Made by a program: the position numbers and the translations under genes | Notes under the pieces: generated by a model | What the model was told of the DNA's origin: nothing | Database searches by the model: none | The model's input: only the letters and a program-made list of their open reading frames with translations | NCBI RefSeq assembly: GCF_011326725.1 | Contig: NZ_JAANCO010000001.1 | Coordinates: forward strand, 2,083,115 to 2,147,114 | Length of the DNA: 64,000 bases | Reading direction: 5' to 3' | Origin: Microbacterium excoecariae | Lineage (GTDB): Bacteria; Actinomycetota; Actinomycetes; Actinomycetales; Microbacteriaceae | Part shown: positions 8,292 through 15,766 of the stretch, piece after piece | How the letters are laid out: each line of letters starts with the position of its first letter | Position numbering within the stretch: position 1 is the first letter of the stretch

Positions 8292-9128
8292 ATGTCGCCG
8301 ACCGCCCACCCGACCGGATCGACCGCCGCCTTCGCGGTGCACAACGACGAGGTGCTCACGGGCGAGGCAGTCGCCCTCGACGTGCAGCCGCTCGGGCTCG
8401 GTCTGCGCGTCGTCGGCGGGCTGATCGACGCGGTCGTCGGGTGGGGTCTCGTCCTCCTCATCGTCGGATGGGGCCTGCAGAGCCTCGCGGCGGGCGGAGT
8501 GCTCGACGAGGCGACGCTCCAGATCGCGACGATCGTCGCCTACGTGGTGTGCTTCGCCGGGATCCCGATCACGGTCGAGACGCTCACGCGGGGCCGCAGC
8601 CTGGGTCGCCTCGCGGTCGGGGGCCGGATCGTGCGCGCGGACGGCGGCGCCGTGGGGTTCCGGCACGCCTTCGTGCGGGGCCTCGTCGGCGTGCTTGAGA
8701 TCTACCTGACCTTCGGCGGCCTCGCGCTCGTCGTGGCGGCCTTCACGCCGCGCGGGCAGCGCCTCGGCGACCTCGTCGCGGGCACCCACAGCGAGCGCGA
8801 CCGGCGCCCGCCGCTGCCGGCCGCGCCGCCCGAGGTCCCGCCGGCGCTCGCCGCCTGGGCCCGCGTCGCCGACGTCGCGCGGCTGCCGGACCGCACCGAC
8901 CAGCGCATCGCGCGGTTCGCCGCGGGCGCGCACCGCATGGACCCCGCCGTGCGCGCGCGGCTTGCCGCGGAGCTTGTGCGGGAGGCCGCGCCGTTCGTCT
9001 CGCCCCAGCCCGCGGCGCCGGACGAGGCGGCGCTCGCCGCGATCGCCGCCGTGCGCCGGGCGCGCGAGCGCCAGGCGCTCCTGTCGGAGAACGCGCGCGC
9101 CGAAGCGCTCGCGCGCCGGGGCGCCTGA
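8292..9128 (+). CDS. RDD family membrane protein
   Basis: A 278-residue protein with an RDD domain of three to four membrane helices in the first 160 residues: LGLRVVGGLIDAVVGWGLVLL carries the family Arg and Asp, and ITVETLTRGRSLGRLAVGGRIV and FTPRGQRLGDLVAGTH are the usual polar loops. The C-terminal 110 residues are an Ala/Arg-rich cytoplasmic helix-rich tail. Possibly a transporter or channel; substrate unknown. Divergent from the SpoIIM gene with start codons only 17 bases apart. The SpoIIM-RDD pair next to MoxR/DUF58 is conserved in actinobacteria. Confidence 0.85.
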   Translation: MSPTAHPTGSTAAFAVHNDEVLTGEAVALDVQPLGLGLRVVGGLIDAVVGWGLVLLIVGWGLQSLAAGGVLDEATLQIATIVAYVVCFAGIPITVETLTRGRSLGRLAVGGRIVRADGGAVGFRHAFVRGLVGVLEIYLTFGGLALVVAAFTPRGQRLGDLVAGTHSERDRRPPLPAAPPEVPPALAAWARVADVARLPDRTDQRIARFAAGAHRMDPAVRARLAAELVREAAPFVSPQPAAPDEAALAAIAAVRRARERQALLSENARAEALARRGA

Positions 9129-9137
9129 GGGCGAGAG

Positions 9138-9350
9138 CTAATCGTCGTCGCGAAAGAGCGCGTGGCGGAGGACGGTCCAGCCCTGCGGCACGGACAGGCG
9201 GTCGGTGTGCAGCGCGCACAGGTCGTGCGCGTGCGGATCGTTGCCCGCGCCGAGCGGCCCGAGCGCCGCCATCCGGCCCGCGTAGTCGAACGTCATCGTC
9301 GCGAGCGCCTCGCGCTCGCAGCCCACCTTCGAACAGATTCTGTCGCCCAC
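9138..9350 (-). CDS. DUF3499 family protein
   Basis: A 70-residue protein with the DUF3499 layout: an N-terminal CSKVGCEREA motif (Cys6 and Cys11), a central TFDYAGRMAALGPL, then a PHAHDLCALHTDRL motif with further Cys and His residues. The Cys/His pairs suggest a small zinc-ribbon-like fold (inference). GTG start; no ribosome binding site, but TAGGCT lies seven bases upstream on the minus strand, pointing to a leaderless message. Divergent to the metallopeptidase-like gene, an arrangement also seen in mycobacteria near whiB2 and manA. Function unknown. Confidence 0.85.
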   Translation of the reverse strand: MGDRICSKVGCEREALATMTFDYAGRMAALGPLGAGNDPHAHDLCALHTDRLSVPQGWTVLRHALFRDDD

Positions 9351-9357
9351 GCGCTCG

Positions 9358-9367
9358 AGCCTATGCT
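9358..9367. promoter_or_regulatory. Overlapping divergent -10 elements between DUF3499 and metallopeptidase genes
   Basis: AGCCTATGCT carries TATGCT on the plus strand (9362-9367, six bases before the ATG at 9374) and TAGGCT on the minus strand (9363-9358, seven bases before the GTG at 9350). The two hexamers share the TA at 9362-9363. The whole intergenic region is 23 bases, so both genes must be leaderless if these are the promoters. Confidence 0.65.
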
Positions 9368-9373
9368 GAGGGG

Positions 9374-9838
9374 ATGAAGTGGTGGGACCGCGCGCGCCGC
9401 GCCGAGCATGATCAGGCGGTGCCCCGCCCCGCGGCCGGGCGCCATGGCCGGCACGGCCGCGTCGGGCGAAGCGCGCTCACCCGACCCCCCGTGCCCGCGA
9501 TCGGCTCTCGGTTCGATCGATTCGAGATGACGGTGACCTCGACGGCGGACTTCCTCCGCGGCACGTGGAGCGACCTGCGCGATGTGCGGTTCGAGATCGC
9601 AAGCATGCCGATCGCGGAGTCCGACGAGACCGTCCCGCGCTGGAGCGTCGACGTCCCCGGGCGCCGCATCGTGCTCTACCGGGTCGCGATCGAGCGCCTA
9701 TCGAAGGCGCACGGCGTCCCGCTCCTGCAGGCCGACGAGTTTCACCGCCGCGCGCTCGTCGAGGGCGCCGTCTTCCGCGCCGCGGCCGAGTACCTCGGTC
9801 GCGATCCGTTCGACCTCGGCGCGGATCCGTACCACTGA
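9374..9838 (+). CDS. Metallopeptidase family (zincin-like) protein lacking the HExxH motif
   Basis: A 154-residue protein. The first 50 residues are basic and low-complexity; the domain starts at about residue 50 (FEMTVTSTADFLRGTWSDL), continues through VRFEIASMP and PGRRIVLYRVAIERL, and ends with RRALVEGAVFRAAAEYLGRDP. This is the layout of the minimal zincin family encoded beside DUF3499 in actinobacteria, where a catalytic member would have HExxHHFG in the last helix. Here that helix is RALVEGAVFRAAAEYLG, with no zinc ligands, so peptidase activity is not expected. The ATG at 9374 has a TATGCT -10 six bases upstream, consistent with a leaderless message. Confidence 0.7.
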   Translation: MKWWDRARRAEHDQAVPRPAAGRHGRHGRVGRSALTRPPVPAIGSRFDRFEMTVTSTADFLRGTWSDLRDVRFEIASMPIAESDETVPRWSVDVPGRRIVLYRVAIERLSKAHGVPLLQADEFHRRALVEGAVFRAAAEYLGRDPFDLGADPYH

Positions 9839-9856
9839 GCCGCGCGGCCCCGACCG

Positions 9857-11245
9857 CTACGGAACGACGGTGATCGGCTCCGGCGTCGCCACGTCCGGCG
9901 CGACCGGGAACGCCCCCATCGCCTCGTCGGTGGCGGAGGAGACCATGCCGAAGACGGCGCCGTCCTCGACGCCCACGCGATAGGTCGCGTCCGCGTCCAG
10001 GACGAGCGACTCCGAGGCGCCCGCGGCCACCTCGAGGACCTCCTCCTCGTCCGCACCCAGCCGCGTCACCCGCACCCGGGCGGATCCGTCGGCGGCCGCG
10101 GCCACCGAGATCCGAGCGCGGCCGTTCTCCGTCTCGGGCACGGCGACGAGCGTCTCGCCCTCGACCGCCTCGGGCGCGGCGAGCCACGCAAAGTCGCGCG
10201 TCCCGGTCTCCTTGACGGCGGCGACGAGCGCCTCGGAGCCGTCCACGCGCACGGTGTAACGCCCGGGCTCGAGCCCGTCGAGCGCGACGTCGATCGGCGC
10301 GGCGTTCTCGATCGGGACGGCGGTCGAGGACGCGGTCTCGCCCGTCTCCTCGTCGATCACCGCCACCGTGACCTGCTGGGCCTCCCCCGAGGTGCCGAGC
10401 AGGCGCAGGAGGGGCTCCGCGCCCGGCGTCTCGGTCGCCTGATCGGTCACCACGACGCCCGGAATCACGGCCGAGGTGGCCGGCGTCGTCGGCGCCTGGA
10501 TGTCGATGCCGCGCGGCTCGAGCGTGTCGATGATGCTCGTCTGCAGGGCCGATCGCACGGGGGCGCCCTCGGAGGTCACCCGAATCACGGGCGCCTGCTC
10601 GCCGCCCGCGATGCTCGCCACGGGAATGGCGCGCGTCGTGTGGGCGGGGAGCGCGAGTTCTCCGCCCGGGGGAACGGATCCGCCGTCGACGCCGAAGACC
10701 TCGATCGTCACGGTGGCCGTCACGTCGGAGGAGTTGGCCAGCGTAATGATGCCGGTCGTCCCCGTCGCGGTCGCGCCGCCGACGAGCCAGGCCTCGGAGG
10801 CGCCGGGGCGGCACGCCGACATCGCGTACCCGCCGAGGTCCTCCTCGTCGAGCGACGCGGAGACGGCGCCGGCGACCGATATCCCCTCGTCGCCGTCCGG
10901 GCGCTGCGAGACGACCGGCGCCTCGCCAACGCCCTCGAACTCCAGCGCGTCCGCCACCGCGGGCTCCTCGCCGCGGGCGTTCTCGGCCGTCAGCGTCGTG
11001 CCGGCGGCGGACGAGATGCCCGAGGCGTCGGCGGCGTCGCGGCCGAGGGCGACGATGTCGCCGTCGCACGACATGACGATCTCGGCGGGAACCGGCGCCA
11101 CCTCGACGCGCGGTGCCGCCGCCTCGCCGCCGCCTCGGCCGGTCAGCGTGGGCCAGGGCGCGACCGCGACCGCGGCGACCGCCACGGCGAGGACGAGGCC
11201 CGCCGCGACGCCGGACAGTCGCGCGGGACTCACGCGGATCCTCAT
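9857..11245 (-). CDS. DUF5719 family secreted or membrane-anchored protein
   Basis: A 462-residue protein with an N-terminal signal anchor (LSGVAAGLVLAVAVAAVAVAPW, about residues 9-30) and a long extracytoplasmic region rich in beta structure. The DUF5719-type stretch includes ACRPGASEAWLVGGAT and TGIITLANSSDVTATVTIEVFG, and repeated Ig-like strands follow. Its ATG overlaps the stop of the upstream large glycosyltransferase by four bases (ATGA), so the two are co-translated and probably work together at the envelope. The two genes lie between the DUF3499/metallopeptidase pair and whiB, an order common in Microbacteriaceae. No catalytic motif seen; role unknown. Confidence 0.75.
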   Translation of the reverse strand: MRIRVSPARLSGVAAGLVLAVAVAAVAVAPWPTLTGRGGGEAAAPRVEVAPVPAEIVMSCDGDIVALGRDAADASGISSAAGTTLTAENARGEEPAVADALEFEGVGEAPVVSQRPDGDEGISVAGAVSASLDEEDLGGYAMSACRPGASEAWLVGGATATGTTGIITLANSSDVTATVTIEVFGVDGGSVPPGGELALPAHTTRAIPVASIAGGEQAPVIRVTSEGAPVRSALQTSIIDTLEPRGIDIQAPTTPATSAVIPGVVVTDQATETPGAEPLLRLLGTSGEAQQVTVAVIDEETGETASSTAVPIENAAPIDVALDGLEPGRYTVRVDGSEALVAAVKETGTRDFAWLAAPEAVEGETLVAVPETENGRARISVAAAADGSARVRVTRLGADEEEVLEVAAGASESLVLDADATYRVGVEDGAVFGMVSSATDEAMGAFPVAPDVATPEPITVVP

Positions 11246-14019
11246 ACGTCGGCCTCCTGCCGTTCGCCGATGATGCGGGGGGACGCGGACACCGCGGCGC
11301 GGGTCGCGCGCGTCGGGAAGGCGAGGAGGAGCGCGGCGAGGAGGAGCGCGACCTGCAGCGCGGTGACGAGCCATACGGCGGTCGTCTCCGCCGCCGTGAG
11401 GCCGTCGCGCTCCGCGATGTCGCCGTCGACCCGCCACAACACGCCGCTCGCCGTCTCCCCGACCCGCACGAAACCGCTGCGCTGGTCCATGGAGGCGGTC
11501 GCGGTGAGCGCCATCACCCGCTGGTCCGCGTTCTGTGGCCCGGGCTCCTCGCGCAGAAGCACGAAGGAGATCCCGGCCTGAGCGAGCGGCTCCGTCACCG
11601 CGGTCGCGCCGCCCGACACGATGTCGGCGGCGAGCGACGCCAACCAGGCGTCCTCGTCCGTCGCTTCCAGCGCCGTCGCCTGGACGCTCGAGCGCCCCCC
11701 GAGCGTCTCGCTGGCGCCCCAGATCACGTTCGCGGCCGCGGATCCGTCGGCGAGCGGCGTGAGCGCCAGCGTCCCGATCTCGCGATCGTTTTGCGCCTCG
11801 GCGGCGACGTACGCGGGCAGCGTCGTGTCGCTCGCGTCGTGGATCGCGGCCCCGCCGCGGTGCAGCGCGGTCGCCTGCGGAACGATCGCCACGGCCGCGA
11901 GCGCCACCGCGACGGCGGCCACGAGGCCGGGGCGGACGCCGAGGGTCCCCATCCGATCGATCGTGATCGCGCTCGCCGCGACGAGCCCGAGCCAGGCCAG
12001 GCTCGCGGCGGACCCGGCCCACACGGGCACGGCCTGGCCGTTCGCGAACGACAGCAGGGCCGTCGGGGCGACGAGCGCGGATGCCGCGCCGAGCGCCGCG
12101 ACGGCGAGCGCGCTCACCGCGAGCCGCGTGCGCCGGGTCGCGGGCGCTGCCAGGGCCAGCAGCACGACGGGGACCGCGAGCACGAGGTACCACGGCGAGA
12201 GGGACTCGGCGAGGTCGGCCGGCGCGCCGAACCCCGTGAGAAGGCCCTCCCAGGCCCCCGCCCCGATGGCGCTATCCGCGGGCGAGGCGGCCCCCGGATC
12301 GGCCAGGATGGCCCAGGGCGTGCCGCGGCGCACCTGCTCGACCACGAGCGGGGCGAACATCGCCACCGACGGCACGACCACCCAGATGACGCGGCCGACC
12401 GCGTGCTTCGCCCAGACGGCCGCCGCGACAATCCCGAGGGCCCAAGCGACGAGGACGGGCGGCCACAGCCACGGCCCGCACGCGAGCACCCCCACCAGGA
12501 GGAGCGAAGCGGCGCCGGCGGTCGTCCAGGATCGGTGCGCCGCGGCGACCGCGAAGGCGAGCCACGGCAGGAGCAGGTGGAGCAGGACGGCGGCGGGCCG
12601 TCCCGACATCAGGGCGTCCCAGAACGGCGGCGCGACGCCCCACAGCACGGCGAAGGCGATCCGGGCGGCGGATCCGTTCGCGACGCGGGTCGCCGCGAAC
12701 CACCCGCCCAGCACGGCGAGCGGGAGCGCCGCGACCCAGAGGATGACGAGCGCGAAGGAGGGCGCCGCGGGCCACAACGACCCCACGAGGGCGACGACCG
12801 CTCCGAAGGGATCCGCGGCCCCGACGTCGAAGACGCCCTCCGCGCGGAGGCCGAACAGCGCGTCCGACCACAGGCCCGCGAGCGTGCGCCGGAGCGGGAG
12901 GAGCGCGCCCCCGCCGATCCCGGACCAGGTGAACAACGCCACGAACGCGGCCACGCTCACCGCGAGCGCCGCGAGCACCGCCCACGCGCCGCCGCCCGAG
13001 AAGAAGCGCAGGGGCGCCCGGGAGCCGGCCCGCGCGTCCTCGGCGGCGTGCTGGCGCTCGCGCAGCTCGCCGCGCGGGATGCGCAACGGGTCGACCTGAC
13101 GCCAGCTCCCCGTGCGCCCCTCGGCGATGCGTCGGCGCGAGCGCACGATCGCGCCGACGCGCACGAACTCCGTGGCCGCCGCCATCCACTCGGGCGCCAC
13201 GCGCCCGGGCCTCTTCGCGAAGAGCGCGACGCCCGAGCTCCACAGCGCGAGGGGAAAGAGCAGGATCCACAGCACGGGCGCGAGCGCGATGGGCGCGTAC
13301 GCGATCCGCCGGTGCAGGTACGCCACGCGCGCGACGTAGGCCCGCGTCAGCGCGAGCTGGGTCGGCGGCGCGACCTGGACCCGCGCCTGCGGTGCGAGCG
13401 CGACGCGCCGGCCGGCGAGACGGGCGCGCACGCCCATGTCGAGACCCTCATCCGCGCCGAGGAGCGCGCGGTCCGGCACGAGCTGCGCCACGATGTCCTC
13501 GCGGACGAGCATCCCGCGCACGTCGGCGCCGAGCACGTCGTCCGCGTGATCGTGCTGGCCCTGGTCGTATTCACCCCGCGCGAGCTCGACGCTGCGCCCC
13601 GAGGCCGTCATCGTCACGCCGAACGACTCGAGCACGCGGCGGTTCGCGGCGCGGACCACCTTGGGGGCGGCCAGGGCGACCGACGGCTGCCGCTCAAGCG
13701 CCGCCGTCAGCTCCGCCAGCGCGGCCGGCTCCGGGAGCGTTCCCTCGTCGAGCAGCCACACGGCGCGACCGGCCGGCACGCGCGCCAGGGCGAGCTCGAC
13801 CGCGCCGCCGAAGGGGATGCTCTCGGGCGCCTGGACCGCCGCCTGCGCCCGCGAGGCGTCGACGGCCTGGCGCAGGGGCGCGGGGTCGCCGCACACGACC
13901 ACGGTGAGCCCCGCGATCGGGACGGTCTGTGTGCGGAGCGCCGCGAGGGAGCGCTCGAAATCCGCCGCGGCGTGGGGGGACGACCGCGCGATGAGGACGA
14001 CGTGAACTGGGGCGGGCAT
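11242..14019 (-). CDS. Large membrane glycosyltransferase, GT2-type N-terminal domain
   Basis: A 925-residue protein. Residues 1 to about 235 form a GT-A fold domain starting PVHVVLIARSSPH, and from about 250 onward roughly a dozen hydrophobic segments follow. The position where GT2 enzymes carry their metal-binding DDD/DxD reads WLLDEGTLP, and the downstream acidic site reads LLGADEGLDMGVRARLAG, so the first motif is degenerate. It probably transfers a sugar to a membrane-bound acceptor or exports one (inference). It lies 65 bases downstream of whiB and overlaps DUF5719 by four bases. Family placement is firm; donor and acceptor are unknown. Confidence 0.75.
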   Translation of the reverse strand: MPAPVHVVLIARSSPHAAADFERSLAALRTQTVPIAGLTVVVCGDPAPLRQAVDASRAQAAVQAPESIPFGGAVELALARVPAGRAVWLLDEGTLPEPAALAELTAALERQPSVALAAPKVVRAANRRVLESFGVTMTASGRSVELARGEYDQGQHDHADDVLGADVRGMLVREDIVAQLVPDRALLGADEGLDMGVRARLAGRRVALAPQARVQVAPPTQLALTRAYVARVAYLHRRIAYAPIALAPVLWILLFPLALWSSGVALFAKRPGRVAPEWMAAATEFVRVGAIVRSRRRIAEGRTGSWRQVDPLRIPRGELRERQHAAEDARAGSRAPLRFFSGGGAWAVLAALAVSVAAFVALFTWSGIGGGALLPLRRTLAGLWSDALFGLRAEGVFDVGAADPFGAVVALVGSLWPAAPSFALVILWVAALPLAVLGGWFAATRVANGSAARIAFAVLWGVAPPFWDALMSGRPAAVLLHLLLPWLAFAVAAAHRSWTTAGAASLLLVGVLACGPWLWPPVLVAWALGIVAAAVWAKHAVGRVIWVVVPSVAMFAPLVVEQVRRGTPWAILADPGAASPADSAIGAGAWEGLLTGFGAPADLAESLSPWYLVLAVPVVLLALAAPATRRTRLAVSALAVAALGAASALVAPTALLSFANGQAVPVWAGSAASLAWLGLVAASAITIDRMGTLGVRPGLVAAVAVALAAVAIVPQATALHRGGAAIHDASDTTLPAYVAAEAQNDREIGTLALTPLADGSAAANVIWGASETLGGRSSVQATALEATDEDAWLASLAADIVSGGATAVTEPLAQAGISFVLLREEPGPQNADQRVMALTATASMDQRSGFVRVGETASGVLWRVDGDIAERDGLTAAETTAVWLVTALQVALLLAALLLAFPTRATRAAVSASPRIIGERQEADV

Positions 14020-14084
14020 GACCCCGCAAGCCTAAGCGCCGCGCGGCGTCACGCCGCCAGGGACACGCGGGCTGTCGGGCGAGT

Positions 14085-14420
14085 CTAGGACGCCTGCTGC
14101 GCGCGCTTGAGCCGGCGACGCTCGCGCTCGCTGAGACCGCCCCAGATCCCGAACCGCTCGTCGTTCTCGAGCGCGTACTCGAGGCACTGCGCGCGCACGT
14201 CGCACGAGTCGCAGATCCGCTTCGCGTCGCGCGTCGAGCCGCCCTTCTCCGGGAAGAAGGCCTCCGGATCCGTCTGCGAGCACAGCGCCTCCGACTGCCA
14301 CGACAGCGCGCCGTCGTCGCCCTCGTCGTCCCCGCGACGCGGGACGCCCGGGACCCCGAGCTCGACGGGGTCGACGAACCAGTCGGCCGGCGCCTCGGAA
14401 CGGTTGTGCGGTGCGGTCAT
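14085..14420 (-). CDS. WhiB family iron-sulfur transcription factor (WhiB/WhmD type)
   Basis: A 111-residue regulator. Four cysteines bind the 4Fe-4S cluster: Cys47, Cys70, Cys73 and Cys79 in the C-x22-C-x2-C-x5-C pattern. The GIWGG turn is at 91-95 and the basic tail ERERRRLKRAQQ follows. Neighbours (DUF3499, DUF5719, manA) resemble those of mycobacterial whiB2/whmD, the orthologue of Streptomyces whiB, which controls septation; orthology here is inferred from context. The ATG is preceded by GGGGGAGAG at a normal distance. The 146 bases upstream hold its promoter region, including the 8-bp palindrome GTAATTAC and the palindrome TTCGCGAA. Confidence 0.9.
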   Translation of the reverse strand: MTAPHNRSEAPADWFVDPVELGVPGVPRRGDDEGDDGALSWQSEALCSQTDPEAFFPEKGGSTRDAKRICDSCDVRAQCLEYALENDERFGIWGGLSERERRRLKRAQQAS

Positions 14421-14566
14421 GGTGCTCTCCCCCTCGGACAGTCCTGATGCAGGTACCTTCCCTGGGTAATTACACCCGTGTGATTCGCGAAATTCAAGTC
14501 GCAGATCGTAGAGGGTTCATGCGCGGATTGAAGGTGCGGGGGATATCGGCGTGTCGCGCGCGGGGC

Positions 14567-15706
14567 TTACGCGCCCTCTTCGGCCAGGAAAACCTCGCCG
14601 GATCCCTCGACGCTCACCTCGCCCGCGCCCGCGACGATGACCGCCCGTCCGGCAGGAATCGTGGCCTGGTCCGCCCCCTCGCGCACCGTGACGGATCCCG
14701 CGACGCACAGCGCGATGGCCGGGCCCGAGACCGCGACACGCGCGGGCCGCGCGGGCGAGACCTCCGCGCGCAGCAGGCGGAAATCACGCACGGGCGCGGG
14801 GTACTCCTCGAAACCATGGCTCCCCCCGTTGAAGGCGCGCGGCAGCACGACGGGCACGGGGCCCGCCTCGGGCGCGAGGATGCGCATGAGTTCGCCGACG
14901 TCGATGTGCTTCGACGTGAGGCCGCCGCGCAGCACGTTGTCGCTCGCGGCCATGATCTCGACCCCGAGGCCCGACTGGTACGAGTGCAGCTGGCCCGCGC
15001 CGAGGAAGAGGCCCTCGCCGCGCCGCAGCACGACGAGGTTCATGAGCAGGCCGACGACGACGCCCGCGTCCCCGGGGAAGTCCGCGGCGTTGTCGCGCGC
15101 GACCGACAACTCGGTCGCGAACTCTGTCGAGCGGGCATCGCCGAGCGCCGCGAGAATCGCGGCCACGACCTCGTCCGCCTCGCCCGAGAGGAGCCACCCG
15201 ACGGCGTCGGTCAGGGAGGCCGCGTCGGTCGCGCGCGCCGCGAGCGGAGCGGCCGCCTCCCCCAGCGCCGCGAGCAGGCGCTTCGTCGCCGCGGGCTCCC
15301 TGAGCCCGCACAGCGCGACGAACCGGTCGCTGAGCGCCACGATCATCTCAGGCTTGTGGTTGTCGTCGACGTAGTTGCGCACGGCGGGCGCGTCGTCGGT
15401 CTCCCGACGGTACCCCGCCTCGGCCTGCGCCTTGGTCGGGTGCACCTGGATGGACAGGGCCTTCGACGCGGCGAGGAGCTTGAGCAGGTACGGCAGCCGC
15501 GCGCCGTCACCGACGCCCTCGTCGCGGATCCACGCCTCGAGCGTGCGGCCCGTGCCGTCGAGCACGTCGGCGGGGTCGGACGGGTGATCGCCGAACCAGA
15601 CCTCGGCCTCGGGTGCGTCGGCGGGGGCCCGCCCCTCGAGATCCGCGATCAGCGATCGCGAGCCCCAGTCGAATCCGCGCGGGGCGTTGGTGAGTGTCGC
15701 GAGCAT
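14567..15706 (-). CDS. manA: Mannose-6-phosphate isomerase, class I
   Basis: Interconverts mannose 6-phosphate and fructose 6-phosphate, feeding GDP-mannose synthesis. The 379-residue protein shows type I PMI motifs: the zinc-site stretch SIQVHP (Gln87, His89), NHKPEMIVAL (His117, Glu120), and LGAGQLHSYQSGLGVEIMAASDNVLRGGLTSKHID containing the remaining zinc ligand and the active-site Arg. The ATG at 15706 is chosen because TACTCT lies six bases upstream on the minus strand; the longer in-frame extension is a shadow of the divergent gene. The neighbouring glycan genes make a role in supplying mannosyl donors plausible. Confidence 0.92.
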   Translation of the reverse strand: MLATLTNAPRGFDWGSRSLIADLEGRAPADAPEAEVWFGDHPSDPADVLDGTGRTLEAWIRDEGVGDGARLPYLLKLLAASKALSIQVHPTKAQAEAGYRRETDDAPAVRNYVDDNHKPEMIVALSDRFVALCGLREPAATKRLLAALGEAAAPLAARATDAASLTDAVGWLLSGEADEVVAAILAALGDARSTEFATELSVARDNAADFPGDAGVVVGLLMNLVVLRRGEGLFLGAGQLHSYQSGLGVEIMAASDNVLRGGLTSKHIDVGELMRILAPEAGPVPVVLPRAFNGGSHGFEEYPAPVRDFRLLRAEVSPARPARVAVSGPAIALCVAGSVTVREGADQATIPAGRAVIVAGAGEVSVEGSGEVFLAEEGA

Positions 15707-15712
15707 GTCTCC

Positions 15713-15759
15713 AGAGTAGGGCCGAGCGGGTCGGGCCCGCGCACGCGGCCGCGTAGTCT
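15713..15759. promoter_or_regulatory. Divergent leaderless promoters manA / O-antigen-ligase-type gene
   Basis: On the minus strand TACTCT (15718-15713) lies six bases before the manA ATG. On the plus strand TAGTCT (15754-15759) lies seven bases before the ATG at 15767. Both genes are therefore predicted to start without a 5' leader, from a 60-base intergenic region. Confidence 0.55.
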
Positions 15760-15766
15760 GAGGGGC

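Noticed and set aside
14043..14057. Short GCGGCG/CGCCGC hairpin between whiB and the membrane glycosyltransferase
   Set aside because: Only six pairs with a 3-base loop; too weak at this GC content to call a terminator.
11113..14088. 991-residue plus-strand frame
   Set aside because: Antisense to the membrane glycosyltransferase; repetitive Arg/Gly/Glu composition typical of a shadow frame.
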